A program made the position numbers and the translations under genes. The notes under the pieces were generated by a model that was given only the letters and a program-made list of their open reading frames with translations, did no database searches and was not told where the DNA came from. From positions 62,001-126,000 of the forward strand of contig JADMXW010000002.1 of NCBI GenBank assembly GCA_015548865.1: a DNA stretch of 64,000 nucleotides. Reading direction: 5' to 3'. Below are positions 8,974 through 17,929 of this stretch, piece by piece. Within the stretch, counting starts at the first letter, position 1; the number at the start of each line of letters is the position of its first letter. This DNA comes from Serratia marcescens. Lineage in GTDB: Bacteria; Pseudomonadota; Gammaproteobacteria; Enterobacterales; Enterobacteriaceae.

Positions 8974-10188
8974 TTATCCCCGTCGATGTGGCCAGCAAAT
9001 CGCGGGCACGCCATTGAGCTTGGGTCTGGCAAAAAGAAAGCCCTGAAAACGCCGAATGCCCGCGGCCTCTAGCCAGCACCACTCCTCCACCGTTTCCACA
9101 CCTTCCGCAACGACACTGATCTCCAACTCCGCACAACATTTGATTATCGCCTGGACGATGGCCTGCTTCGGCCCATGCGCATGGATATCGGTTACGATGC
9201 TACGGTCAATTTTGACCTTTCCGGGCTGAAACTTCGCCAACAACGATAGCCCGGCAAAACCGGAACCAAAATCATCAATAGCCAGACCGATCCCCGCCGA
9301 ACGCAATTGCCGGATGGCAGAGGAAAATGCATCGAAACTGGAAATAACTTCATCCTCAGTCACTTCAACGATAACCTGCTCAGGAACCAGACCATTAAGT
9401 GCTATTTGCTCCAGCAAAATTTCCACCGCATTCGGCACCTTAACCAACGACATCGGCAGCAGGTTAATAGAAATTTTATGGCTACCAATATCGATACTTT
9501 TCGCCAACGCCAGTGCCCACGCTTTAGACGAAAGATCGGTTTCATGCAGTTTGTGGGGAGGGATCGACGCGAAATACGCCTGCGGGGATTCACCCTTCGG
9601 GCCCCGAATCAGCGCTTCAAACGAACTGATTTGTCCGCGCAGCGGCTCTACGATAGGTTGCAGCGCAAACTGGCAGGGTTGACCGATAAATTGCTGCTCA
9701 GGCGGTGAAGTAAACGGTGTCGCTTCTGATAAGAATCCCCACGATTCAGGCTCACTACTGTGGGCCAGCTGTTTCTTCCAACGACCTTCAACAAAGGTGC
9801 GAATAAATTTATAAACCCGGTCATCACTCGCCAGATTATAACGTAGCGCCCCAGTTTTTATCACAGCGCGTAGCACCGCTCCGGGTTTCTCATGGCGCAA
9901 ATCAAACAGCGCCATCCCTTTATTAATGAAACGGCGCTTCGCTGCATAGTCACGCATCAACTCAACAACGCTATCATGACGAGGATCGAGACGGATAGCA
10001 TCATACAGTTGGTTCACGATGGTAGGCTCACCTTCTAATACCTGAAGAAAATGGCTGCCATCAAAAATCAAAATACCCGTCAGTTGCAGCGTCAAATTAC
10101 GCGCCTGAGACTGCACCACTAGCGCATCAAGCAGCGAGAGATCAAATGTTTGGCTTGCTCGACTTCGGTAAATCAATGTAGACAGCAT
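8974..10188 (-). CDS. BLUF-EAL blue-light photoreceptor, probable c-di-GMP phosphodiesterase
   Basis: A 404-residue protein with an N-terminal BLUF flavin domain (residues 1-95) and a C-terminal EAL domain (about 170-400), the architecture and size of E. coli BluF (YcgF). The BLUF photocycle residues Tyr7, Asn31 and Gln49 are in place. The EAL domain keeps the residues expected of active phosphodiesterases: E191-A-L in EALIR, N242, E275, D305-D306 in IDDFGSG, K326, E362 in AEGVET and Q382. E. coli BluF has a degenerate EAL domain that works through a repressor, so this protein may differ in mechanism. It is a single gene, convergent with tetR; no bluR-like regulator is adjacent. Confidence 0.88.
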   Translation of the reverse strand: MLSTLIYRSRASQTFDLSLLDALVVQSQARNLTLQLTGILIFDGSHFLQVLEGEPTIVNQLYDAIRLDPRHDSVVELMRDYAAKRRFINKGMALFDLRHEKPGAVLRAVIKTGALRYNLASDDRVYKFIRTFVEGRWKKQLAHSSEPESWGFLSEATPFTSPPEQQFIGQPCQFALQPIVEPLRGQISSFEALIRGPKGESPQAYFASIPPHKLHETDLSSKAWALALAKSIDIGSHKISINLLPMSLVKVPNAVEILLEQIALNGLVPEQVIVEVTEDEVISSFDAFSSAIRQLRSAGIGLAIDDFGSGFAGLSLLAKFQPGKVKIDRSIVTDIHAHGPKQAIVQAIIKCCAELEISVVAEGVETVEEWCWLEAAGIRRFQGFLFARPKLNGVPAICWPHRRG

Positions 10189-10651
10189 AAGGCTCAGGCT
10201 CTTAGAAAAAAAACACGTATTTCAATATACCCACTATCAGGGAAAGGCATCGCAATGGATAAAATACCAGATAGCATTATTCACGCGAATATCCGTTGTT
10301 CCTAAACTCGCTACGCTGAAAATGCTTGCTCAGCGGACGATCGTGACCAATAACGTGTCCATTAAAAGACAGGTTCAGTCACAAGCGTAGCAGTAACAAA
10401 ATTCATACTCCAGTATCCATCGCCCCTTTGGTATGCCGATAACCCATTGACATCAATGGCTGTGCCCATTATTCACTTCAAGAAAAATGATGAAAAAGCG
10501 TTTTATGACAATCGATGCGTACTCTGACTCCGTGAAGACATCACTAAAGTAAAATGCCGCGATACACGTTCTATCGTTAAATCATTTATCATATCAAACC
10601 GTTATTGGAAACCAGCGGAAAACGCCTTGATTGATTAATTTTAGTTATATA
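10189..10651. other. 463 bp intergenic stretch, no gene seen
   Basis: The stretch between the divergent BLUF-EAL and umuD genes is AT-rich and has no credible open frame, tRNA or repeat belonging to the two families found elsewhere in the window. It must hold the promoter of the BLUF-EAL gene. I see no named site in it before the LexA box. Confidence 0.6.
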
Positions 10652-10667
10652 CTGTATACATATACAC
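10652..10667 (+). promoter_or_regulatory. LexA (SOS) box upstream of umuD
   Basis: CTGTATACATATACAC fits CTGT-N8-ACAG with one mismatch in the last base and the usual alternating AT core. It lies 17 bp before the umuD ATG. Confidence 0.85.
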
Positions 10668-10684
10668 ATAAAGAGACAGTTATC

Positions 10685-11122
10685 ATGCCAGCATTACCCC
10701 CGGTTCACTACACTTCCCTGAATCCCCCCTTCCACGCAGAACCCTTGCCCTTTTTTATCGAGCGGGTACCTTGCGGTTTCCCCAGTCCAGCTCAAGACTA
10801 TGAGGAGAATCGACTCGATCTTAATCAACTGGTGATCAAACACCCTAATGCGACGTATTTCATCCGCGTCAGTGGTGACTCCATGATTGAAGCCGGTATT
10901 AGTAACGGTGATTTACTGGTAGTGGACCGCGCATTGACCGCACAGCACGGGGATATCGTAGTGGCCGCAGTAGACGGTGAGTTTACCGTTAAGGAACTGC
11001 GTACACGCCCTTTCCTTCAGTTAGTACCACATAATCCGCGCTACTCACCGATACACTTTCAACATGAAGAGGCGCTTGAGATTTTTGGCGTTGTCACCTT
11101 TACGGTAAAGGCCATGCGATAG
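10685..11122 (+). CDS. umuD: DNA polymerase V subunit UmuD
   Basis: A 145-residue LexA/UmuD-type self-cleaving protein. RecA-stimulated cleavage between Cys30 and Gly31 ([10 protein letters not shown]) gives UmuD', which joins UmuC in the mutagenic polymerase V. The catalytic serine is Ser66 in SGDSM and the lysine is Lys103 in FTVKEL; the N-terminus is six residues longer than in E. coli. The ATG at 10685 was chosen over an in-frame upstream ATG because it follows the LexA box and matches the family length. umuC is not next to it: a gene of opposite strand lies between. Confidence 0.93.
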   Translation: MPALPPVHYTSLNPPFHAEPLPFFIERVPCGFPSPAQDYEENRLDLNQLVIKHPNATYFIRVSGDSMIEAGISNGDLLVVDRALTAQHGDIVVAAVDGEFTVKELRTRPFLQLVPHNPRYSPIHFQHEEALEIFGVVTFTVKAMR

Positions 11123-11182
11123 CAGAAGCGAAAATCAGGTTATGCCTATCATAACAACGTATTATCAACGCATGACAGTCAG

Positions 11183-11680
11183 TCAAATTAGCCCTTGTTC
11201 CTTGCAGATCAACCATAAGCGCATATCAAATTCGTACTGATGATAATCAGGCTCCATGTAGCAGCAAAGTTGATAAAAGGCTTTGTTGTGGTCTTTCTCA
11301 CGCAGATGCGCCAGCTCATGCACCACAATCATGCGCAAAAAGGCCTCAGGCGCGTTTCTGAAGAGGGTAGAAATCTTGATTTCATTTTTGGCCTTTAGCT
11401 TCCCACCATGATTTTTGGAGATAAAGGTGTTGGTGCCCAGCGTGCCTTTGACAGGATTTAACGTACCGTCATAAATGATTTTGGCAAGCGTGCTTTCCTT
11501 TTTCAGATAGCGGTTTTTTATGCCATTAACATAGTCGTACAACAACTTGTCGTTGGTAATAGCATGTATTGATGGATATTTTCGCTCAATAATCGTAGCA
11601 AGCTTACCGGACTGCAATAGGCTATCAACATTCGCGATCAGTTCAGTAGGGTAATGTTTTATGTAATCCAGTTTGCTCAT
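11183..11680 (-). CDS. ygjP: YgjP-like zinc metallopeptidase-fold protein (M48/DUF45)
   Basis: A 165-residue protein with the zinc motif HELAH (121-125) and a probable third ligand His131 in DHNKAF. KLKAKNEI and PEAFLRMIVVHELAHL match the YgjP/DUF45 family. E. coli YgjP has been described as a UTP pyrophosphatase, so the fold need not mean protease activity. It is on the opposite strand between umuD and umuC, 60 bp after umuD and 247 bp before umuC, and is more AT-rich than most of the window. The symbol is by similarity to the E. coli protein and could be wrong for a paralogue. Confidence 0.78.
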   Translation of the reverse strand: MSKLDYIKHYPTELIANVDSLLQSGKLATIIERKYPSIHAITNDKLLYDYVNGIKNRYLKKESTLAKIIYDGTLNPVKGTLGTNTFISKNHGGKLKAKNEIKISTLFRNAPEAFLRMIVVHELAHLREKDHNKAFYQLCCYMEPDYHQYEFDMRLWLICKEQGLI

Positions 11681-11893
11681 ATGGGGGTATCGAAAGCGTA
11701 AACATCAGCAGATGCACAGGGCGAAAGACTCGCGGCAATATTAGTCGATTTTGCTCACGACGACTATCGGTGATAATCAACATCACTGGATACCTTTACT
11801 TCCAAGTCAAACACACCAAAACATTTCATGCCATATCAACATAGTGCAAAAAACAGAAACTGTACTTATTGATCAATGTATCGCACAGATATA

Positions 11894-11909
11894 CTGTATA
11901 TAAATACAG
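11894..11909 (+). promoter_or_regulatory. LexA (SOS) box upstream of umuC
   Basis: CTGTATATAAATACAG is a perfect CTGT-N8-ACAG LexA box, 18 bp before the umuC ATG. umuC therefore has its own SOS promoter independent of umuD. Confidence 0.95.
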
Positions 11910-11927
11910 ATATATGAGATTTTCACC

Positions 11928-13190
11928 ATGTTCGCCCTTATCGATGTCAATAACTTCTATGCGTCCTGTGAAACCCTTTTTCGCCCAGACCTGCGAGGTA
12001 AACCTGTTGTCGTGGTATCCAACAACGATGGCTGCGTGATATCCCGTTCACGGGAAGCCAAAGCATTGGGGATAAAAATGACGACGCCCTATTTTATGAT
12101 GAAAAAAGCATTTCCCAATGCGCAGATAACTGTTTTTAGTTCCAACTACACGCTTTATGCCGACATGAGTCACCGTGTAATGGCAACGCTGCTTGACGTG
12201 GCTCCAACACTGGAGATCTATTCGATTGATGAAGCATTTATGGATCTGGCGGGGATCAGCAATGAAACGCCTCTTGCACTTTTAGGCCAACAGATACAGC
12301 AAAAAGTGTTTAAAGACGTCGGTCTGCTCGTCGGCGTTGGTATCGCACAAACGAAAACGTTGGCTAAGCTTGCTAACCATGCAGCCAAAATATGGCCTAA
12401 AACAGGTGGCGTGGTGGATTTGTCAAACGTCGATCGGCAGCGCAAATTACTGTCGTTGGTCGCGGTTAACGATGTCTGGGGCGTAGGTCGGCGTATCAGT
12501 AAAAAACTCAATTCGATGGGAATCGAAACCGCATTGCACCTGGCGGAAAGCTCAACCTGGCTCATCCGCAAACATTTTAATGTGGTACTGGAACGCACAG
12601 TGCGTGAGTTACGTGGCGAGCCCTGCCTGGGACTGGACGAGTTCGCCCCCACAAAACAGCAGATCGTCTGTAGTCGTTCATTCGGTTATCGCATCACCCA
12701 TTATGACGATATGCATGAGGCTATCTGCGCCTACGCCGAGCGAGCAGCCGAAAAGCTGCGTCAGGAAAGGCAATATTGCTGCCAGGTTAGCGTATTTGTA
12801 CGCACCAGCCCCCATGCAGATGGAGAGGTATTCTATGGTAACCAAGCTTACGGCAGGGTCAGTATTCCCACTAACGATACGCGTGACATTATCCGTATGG
12901 CGATCCAAGCTCTCGATCGCATCTGGAGCACCGGGCACCGCTATATGAAAGCAGGCGTAATGCTGAGCGATTTTTACAGTCAGGGCACCGCTCAGCTTAA
13001 TTTATTTGATACTGACCCGCCCCTGGCTAATAGCACGACGCTGATGAACGTCATCGACAAGTTGAACACCTCAGGAAAAGGCGCGGTATGGTTCGCCGGG
13101 CAAGGTATTCAGCAACCCTGGGCGATGAAACGAGAAATGCTGTCACCCGCTTACACCACCCGGTTTACCGATTTACCGACTGCAAAATAG
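11928..13190 (+). CDS. umuC: DNA polymerase V catalytic subunit UmuC
   Basis: A 420-residue Y-family translesion polymerase, full length. The metal-binding residues are Asp6 in ALIDVNNFYAS and Asp101-Glu102 in YSIDEAFMD. SNNDGCVISRS is the family fingers motif. A C-terminal QLNLFD (about residue 357) is the sliding-clamp binding peptide. It works with UmuD' to copy damaged DNA. The start follows a perfect LexA box. It is transcribed alone rather than as the second gene of umuDC. Confidence 0.95.
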   Translation: MFALIDVNNFYASCETLFRPDLRGKPVVVVSNNDGCVISRSREAKALGIKMTTPYFMMKKAFPNAQITVFSSNYTLYADMSHRVMATLLDVAPTLEIYSIDEAFMDLAGISNETPLALLGQQIQQKVFKDVGLLVGVGIAQTKTLAKLANHAAKIWPKTGGVVDLSNVDRQRKLLSLVAVNDVWGVGRRISKKLNSMGIETALHLAESSTWLIRKHFNVVLERTVRELRGEPCLGLDEFAPTKQQIVCSRSFGYRITHYDDMHEAICAYAERAAEKLRQERQYCCQVSVFVRTSPHADGEVFYGNQAYGRVSIPTNDTRDIIRMAIQALDRIWSTGHRYMKAGVMLSDFYSQGTAQLNLFDTDPPLANSTTLMNVIDKLNTSGKGAVWFAGQGIQQPWAMKREMLSPAYTTRFTDLPTAK

Positions 13191-13231
13191 CCAGTGCTTT
13201 TGGAAAGTGAGGAACATCACCCCACTATACC

Positions 13232-13819
13232 CTACTCATCAAAACCTTCTGATGTCGCATCCAGCGCATCACCAATAGCATAGTAACGCCCACCGGCAAT
13301 ATAGTGCAGACTGCGCCAGGCCGGATCAGCCTCATCAAAATGCCAGCGTCCAGCGCGAAACACCCGTGTATCTGCCCATGCTCCCGTGATGTGCGCAATA
13401 AAAAGATCGTGATCCTGCTGGTTGTGTGATTCCGGCAACACTTCACACGCAAGCCAGGCTGCGCACCCGCTGACAAAGGGCAAATCAAAACCCTGTTGTG
13501 TGAACAATTCAACGCCCGCCAACGCAAGCTTATCAGGTTGGTTAGATAGACTGTGCGTGCCTACATGGTGAGTCAATGCCAGTTGCGCCACCGTAGGCAC
13601 CTGAATCACAAACTGTCCGCTCTTTTCCACCAGTTCACGCGTTTTCGCCCCTTTATCCAATACCACCATCAATTTCGCCGGAGAAAAATCCAATGCACAA
13701 GCCCAGGAGGCCGCCATCACATTATCTGTGCCTTGATATCGAGCAGACACCAGCACGGTCGGACCATGATTGATAAGACGATACGCTTTTTCTAACGCAA
13801 CAGGGGCAAGGGTATCCAT
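13232..13819 (-). CDS. Flavin reductase-like (FMN-binding split barrel) protein
   Basis: A 195-residue protein of the flavin reductase-like family: VLVSARYQGTDNVMAASWACALDF (blocks VLVSARYQG and MAASWACALDF) and PAKLMVVLDKG resemble the FMN-binding split barrel, and the C-terminal HYIAGGRYYAIG is typical. It probably binds FMN and reduces or transfers electrons to an unknown partner. I chose ATG 13819 because GAGGAA lies 7 nt upstream; an ORF start at 13855 adds 12 residues without family support. It is convergent with umuC, 41 bp apart, and otherwise isolated. Confidence 0.75.
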   Translation of the reverse strand: MDTLAPVALEKAYRLINHGPTVLVSARYQGTDNVMAASWACALDFSPAKLMVVLDKGAKTRELVEKSGQFVIQVPTVAQLALTHHVGTHSLSNQPDKLALAGVELFTQQGFDLPFVSGCAAWLACEVLPESHNQQDHDLFIAHITGAWADTRVFRAGRWHFDEADPAWRSLHYIAGGRYYAIGDALDATSEGFDE

Positions 13820-13855
13820 GTTGATTCCTCTTTTTACAATAGGCGGATTGCTCAT

Positions 13856-14224
13856 GCCGCTATCCTAATCAACACTCAACAAATACACCACGTCAGCGAT
13901 ACGATACCCGAGTATACCTGTAGGCTTCCCATAGGGCACTGCACAACCAGGGCGGCAGGATAAGCCCATCATTTTTACGCATTGATGCAACATGTCATCA
14001 CTTCGGTAAGCTAAGAAGCAAAGCGAATGCATCAGCGCACAATTAATGAATTATACTCATTAGTCCATGCATATTTTGCTATCTGGTGTGGGATTCTGCG
14101 ATGAGATACGCTTGATGTAATACCGTCTCATGACACCGTAAACGTCGTGAAATGCCTTGATGATAGGGCATCACCGTTTTTACGTCGATGCAAACGTTCA
14201 ACAATGCAATACAGGGAGCTTATT
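13856..14224. other. Intergenic region before the alcohol dehydrogenase, with an inverted repeat
   Basis: About 400 bp between two divergent genes. The only structure I see is an imperfect inverted repeat, ATTAATGA (14042-14049) and TCATTAGT (14057-14064), which could be a regulator site. No coding frame is credible. Confidence 0.4.
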
Positions 14225-15283
14225 ATGAAGACCATCGGTTACGCCGCACTCAGCCCCAGCACACCGCTCGCTCCGTTCACTTTCGAGCGCCGTGCTCTGC
14301 GCGCCAATGATGTGGCTATGGAAATTTTGTACTGCGGCGTTTGTCACTCGGATTTACATACGGCACGTAATGACTGGGGTTGGACGCTCTACCCGGCCGT
14401 GCCGGGACACGAAATTGTAGGGCGTGTGACACAGGTCGGCCCAGAGGTCACTCGTTTTCGCGTCGGCGATGCGGTAGCCGTAGGGTGTCTGGTCGACAGT
14501 TGTCAAGAGTGCGACCATTGCCACCAAGGCGAAGAGCAGTTTTGCACCAATGGCCGAACGGATACCTATAATGCTCCCGATCGCATTACCGGAGAAAACA
14601 CCTACGGCGGCTATGCCAAACATTTGGTGGTACGTGAAGAGTTCGTGCTGCGCGTGCCAGATAACCTGACGCTTTCGCATGTCGCGCCGCTGCTGTGTGC
14701 GGGCATTACCACCTATTCTCCGCTGCGTACCTGGAATGTCGGCCCCGGCAGCCGTGTTGGCGTCATTGGCCTTGGAGGGTTGGGTCATATGGCTGTCAAG
14801 CTGGCGGCAGGTCTTGGTGCCGATGTCACCGTAATGAGCCGCACCAGTAGTAAAGAAGCGGATGCACTATCCCTGGGAGCAGATCGATTGCTGGTATCAA
14901 GCGACAGTGATGCCATGGCCGCTGCACAATCCCGCTTCGATCTGATTATTGATACCGTCCCTGTCAAGCACGACGTTAACCCCTATATGCCGCTGCTGAA
15001 GGTTGATGGCACGCTGGTACTCGTGGGTCAAGTGGGTCCTCTGGCAGAGCCGACTACAGTGCCGCTGATACTCGGGCGTCGCCGTATTGCAGGCTCACTG
15101 ATTGGCGGCATTCGCGAAACACAGGAAATGCTCGATTTCTGTGCCAAAAAACAGATCCTGCCCGACTGCGAAATGATTCGTATGGACCAGATCAACGAGG
15201 CGTTCGATCGCATGGAACGTGCCGATGTGCGCTACCGTTTCGTCATTGATATGGCCTCACTGCCAGCACCTGGCGCGCAATAA
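14225..15283 (+). CDS. yahK: Zinc-dependent NADP alcohol/aldehyde dehydrogenase, YahK-like
   Basis: A 352-residue medium-chain dehydrogenase of the cinnamyl-alcohol dehydrogenase group. YCGVCHSDLH and VPGHEIVG hold catalytic zinc ligands, and VDSCQECDHCHQGEEQFC holds the four structural zinc cysteines. GLGGLGHMAVKLA is the nucleotide-binding loop. AGSLIGGIRETQEMLDFC and DVRYRFVIDM match E. coli YahK, a broad NADPH aldehyde reductase. The ATG at 14225 matches the family start; the 26 upstream in-frame residues do not. The following broken LysR gene may once have regulated it. The cell role is probably aldehyde detoxification. Confidence 0.85.
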   Translation: MKTIGYAALSPSTPLAPFTFERRALRANDVAMEILYCGVCHSDLHTARNDWGWTLYPAVPGHEIVGRVTQVGPEVTRFRVGDAVAVGCLVDSCQECDHCHQGEEQFCTNGRTDTYNAPDRITGENTYGGYAKHLVVREEFVLRVPDNLTLSHVAPLLCAGITTYSPLRTWNVGPGSRVGVIGLGGLGHMAVKLAAGLGADVTVMSRTSSKEADALSLGADRLLVSSDSDAMAAAQSRFDLIIDTVPVKHDVNPYMPLLKVDGTLVLVGQVGPLAEPTTVPLILGRRRIAGSLIGGIRETQEMLDFCAKKQILPDCEMIRMDQINEAFDRMERADVRYRFVIDMASLPAPGAQ

Positions 15284-15345
15284 TACACTGATAACCGCGC
15301 CGCCGTGCAACATCGACGGCGCAAACCAAAAAGACCGCACGCTGA

Positions 15346-15610
15346 AAAGAGAACTTCAACGATCTGATGTCATTCATAGTGATTGCCAGAGAGCGTCGTT
15401 TTACCAAAGACACAGCTCACCTTGGCGTATCACAACCCGCGTTAAACCATTCCGTACATAGCCTGGAAGAATACCTTGAACTGAGGTTACCGATCAAGAC
15501 GCTACACAACGCACCACGTTTACCCTGTTTCTCGATGCGATACGCTATCAAAATGAAGGACCAGCGGGAACACCGCAGCACAAACATTCAGCACTCAGTA
15601 AAAAAGCGAT
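15346..15610 (+). pseudogene. LysR-family regulator remnant
   Basis: Frame 1 from about 15352 reads NFNDLMSFIVIARERRFT then HLGVSQPALNHSVHSLEEYL, an unmistakable LysR helix-turn-helix, but a TGA sits where the first codons should be and there is no start. After about residue 55 similarity stops. A second frame nearby (about 15513-15560) reads TLFLDAIRYQNEGPAGTP, which looks like the extreme C-terminus of a LysR protein. The central effector domain, about 200 codons, is missing. The gene is dead by internal deletion and frameshift. It follows yahK on the same strand. Confidence 0.75.
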
Positions 15611-15724
15611 GATAAAGCACTTGCCATCATGCGATGACGACGCCATAATAGCGCCCACTCCACTCGCGGGAGTGTCAAAAAATGTATCTAATCAACTAAC
15701 TAATTGATTGATACGACATACAGT

Positions 15725-15801
15725 ACGACCATAGCTCAGTTGGTTAGAGCACCACCTTGACATGGTGGGGGTCGGTGGTTCGAGTCCACTTGGTCGTACC
15801 A
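15725..15801 (+). tRNA. tRNA-Val (anticodon GAC)
   Basis: A 77 nt cloverleaf with encoded CCA. The D-arm starts TAGCTCAGTTGGTTAGAGC, the anticodon loop is TTGACAT with anticodon GAC, and the T-arm is GGTGGTTCGAGTCCACT-like. The body from the D-arm to the T-arm is close to E. coli valV/valW. The acceptor stem is ACGACCA paired with TGGTCGT, so the first pair is A-U, not the usual G-C. A T-run follows at 15804-15809 and may end transcription. Confidence 0.95.
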
Positions 15802-16065
15802 ATTTTTTATAGACACATTACTATGTCTATAATTCCTCCAGCATGAAAGATTATCCTGTTTTTTATCGCACAAACCTTCCCATTTAATATTATGCAAAAG
15901 TAAGTGGATATCTTTTATTTCAGAGAAATGTTAACCAGCCTCGTACCCACGATTTTTTCCATCCACAACTGAGAATAACTCAACATACTTTAACCAGCTT
16001 GATGAAAATAGCCTTATTATACGAGGCGATCTGTTAATCAGAGTGTCCTCAAACAGAGTATTATG

Positions 16066-16614
16066 CTATCTGATAACGGCATTTTTTAACCATGAAAACA
16101 CGGATGATACAACGCCTTTCTTTTTTTGTTCTGCCACCGTTTTTGTCGAGTATGTCGCCTGCATTATTCTCACCCCATGAACGACAGGCGTTTGATGATT
16201 TAAGGTAAGGAAAAATCGGCCAATAACCGTTCTGTTATTACCTTCAGCGATGTAATATTCACCGTCAATTTCATAAAAAGACCAGTGGTCTTTTTCTTCT
16301 TGGCTAAAGTAGTAATCAGGATTTCTTTCCAGATCTTTAACGTTACCCACTGCGCGTTTCAAATTTTGGTAGACCACATTTGTATCATTTATAATATCCC
16401 CTCTAGACGTTCCGACGACAGGCTTCAGTTCTCCCCATGTTTTTTCACAGTAATTGGAGTGAGTAGTGCCAACCACCTTGGATAAATCCACACAACCATA
16501 TGTTGAGCCAACTGTAGATATATTCTTCGTATCCAGGTAGGCCAGAACATCATTAAAAAAAGGGGTATTGCTCTCATCCATTACCTCAACAAGGGTATTC
16601 CATTTCACATCCAT
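16066..16614 (-). CDS. Unknown 182-aa protein with weak ParB-like motif
   Basis: I do not recognise this gene as a named family. It codes 182 residues from an ATG at 16614. The only motif I can point to is EYYIAEGNNRTVIGRF (119-133), which recalls the I-x-x-G-x-x-R core of ParB/sulfiredoxin-like domains; this is a weak resemblance. The C-terminus is basic (EQKKKG, WLKNAVIR). Four cysteine or fewer and no signal peptide are seen. It is more AT-rich than neighbouring core genes, lies 264 bp from tRNA-Val and just beside a repeat remnant, so it may have arrived by transfer. Confidence 0.6.
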   Translation of the reverse strand: MDVKWNTLVEVMDESNTPFFNDVLAYLDTKNISTVGSTYGCVDLSKVVGTTHSNYCEKTWGELKPVVGTSRGDIINDTNVVYQNLKRAVGNVKDLERNPDYYFSQEEKDHWSFYEIDGEYYIAEGNNRTVIGRFFLTLNHQTPVVHGVRIMQATYSTKTVAEQKKKGVVSSVFSWLKNAVIR

Positions 16615-16626
16615 ACATCCCTCTTA

Positions 16627-16665
16627 TATACCCGTCATCCTGCAACTTGAATTATTTAGGGTATA
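16627..16665. repeat. 39 bp end-to-end remnant of a TATACCC-bounded element
   Basis: The sequence begins TATACCCGTCAT, contains TGCAACTTGAATTATT, and ends AGGGTATA. Its reverse complement joins the left end (TATACCCTAAATAATT) and right end (GTTGCA... ACGGGTATA) of the 254 bp element at 42883-43136, with the middle missing. It lies 12 bp upstream of the start of the unknown gene that ends at 16066. Confidence 0.75.
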
Positions 16666-16756
16666 AATTAATATTAACAATAAAACATTGTGAATTATTA
16701 TAGACCGAATAGCGAGTGCATCCAATTCACATGGAAAACAATAATATTCCTCTCTT

Positions 16757-17680
16757 TCAGCTTTCTTCAACCGCCATATTGCTTACTTTCAATCGCGCTA
16801 CTTCATCACCTGGCGTTGCGCCAAAATAGCGCTTAAATTCTCGGCTGAATTGCGATACGCTCTCATAACCGACACGCACCGCCGCCGTACCAGCTCGAGC
16901 ACCGTCGTTAAGCATCATCAGGCGCGCTTTGTGTAGCCGATACGACTTCAGGTATTGCAACGGCGAGGTGTTGGTCACCGCTTTGAAGTTATGATGAAAC
17001 GCAGACACGCTCATATTCACTTCTGTCGCCAGTTGCTCCACATTAAGACTCTCTGCATAGTGATTTTCAATACGACGTAACGCTTTGGCGATCTGGCTGA
17101 AATGGGTATGGCGATTGACCAGCGCCTGTAATGCCGCCCCACCCTCTCCGCACAGGATATGGTAGGTAATCTCTTTGACGATCATCGGCCCCAGCACTCT
17201 GGCATCTCTAGGGGTTTGCATCGCATCAAATAATCGTTCAACCGCACACAGCATCTCTTCGGTGAAAGGCACACTGTTCACACCACAGGAACCTGAGCAT
17301 GGGCGAATAACGCTATCGTCATCGCCAATATCCAGCAGCAATTCCTGAAGCACCTGCGGATCGATACGAATAGAGATCCCCACCAAAGGATGTTCTGCAC
17401 TGGCAACCGTCTCACATTCAAACGGCAACGGCACTGTCATCAACAAATAGTTTTCTGCGTCATACTGAAAAACGGTGTCGCCCACATAGCCAATCTTCCT
17501 GCCCTGAAACAGGATGACAATCGTCGGATCATACATCACCGGCACACGCGGATGGGGTTTGTCCGTATAGAGAATTTTAACCTGTGCTATCGGTGAGGGC
17601 GTTACCCAATGTTGGGTTGTGTAGCTGAGCGCCTGCTTGATTATCTTTGTAAACACCGGATTATTTTGGGCATGCGTCAT
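16757..17680 (-). CDS. yqhC: AraC-family regulator YqhC
   Basis: A 307-residue regulator with an N-terminal AraC_N effector domain ([15 protein letters not shown]) and a C-terminal double helix-turn-helix, from [20 protein letters not shown] to [16 protein letters not shown]. In E. coli, YqhC senses aldehydes and activates the divergent yqhD. The same divergent pairing is present here, which supports the name. The ATG at 17680 has GAGG 8 nt upstream and matches the family; an ORF start at 17755 would add 25 unsupported residues. The 249 bp between the two genes should hold the YqhC site. Confidence 0.85.
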   Translation of the reverse strand: MTHAQNNPVFTKIIKQALSYTTQHWVTPSPIAQVKILYTDKPHPRVPVMYDPTIVILFQGRKIGYVGDTVFQYDAENYLLMTVPLPFECETVASAEHPLVGISIRIDPQVLQELLLDIGDDDSVIRPCSGSCGVNSVPFTEEMLCAVERLFDAMQTPRDARVLGPMIVKEITYHILCGEGGAALQALVNRHTHFSQIAKALRRIENHYAESLNVEQLATEVNMSVSAFHHNFKAVTNTSPLQYLKSYRLHKARLMMLNDGARAGTAAVRVGYESVSQFSREFKRYFGATPGDEVARLKVSNMAVEES

Positions 17681-17929
17681 CAATAAGACCTCACTTAGGG
17701 GGAAACAGCCTCTATAATAGGAAAATAACATGACACAAATCCCCACATTTATCACCCAATTCTCCTAGTCATTGTAGAAATAGGCAATAACTCAACAGGA
17801 ATGTGCATTGAATGCCTACCTTCAGGTGCTGATAATACTCCGCATCGTCCATACTGAACGATCAGCATTCATCTCCCGAAAGCCTTAGCTGGGAACCCTC
17901 ATCAAGGCGTTGAACTGGATAAATACCCT

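Noticed and set aside
15725..16614. Integrated genomic island at tRNA-Val
   Set aside because: No integrase and no repeated tRNA 3' end inside the window; one orphan gene is not enough.
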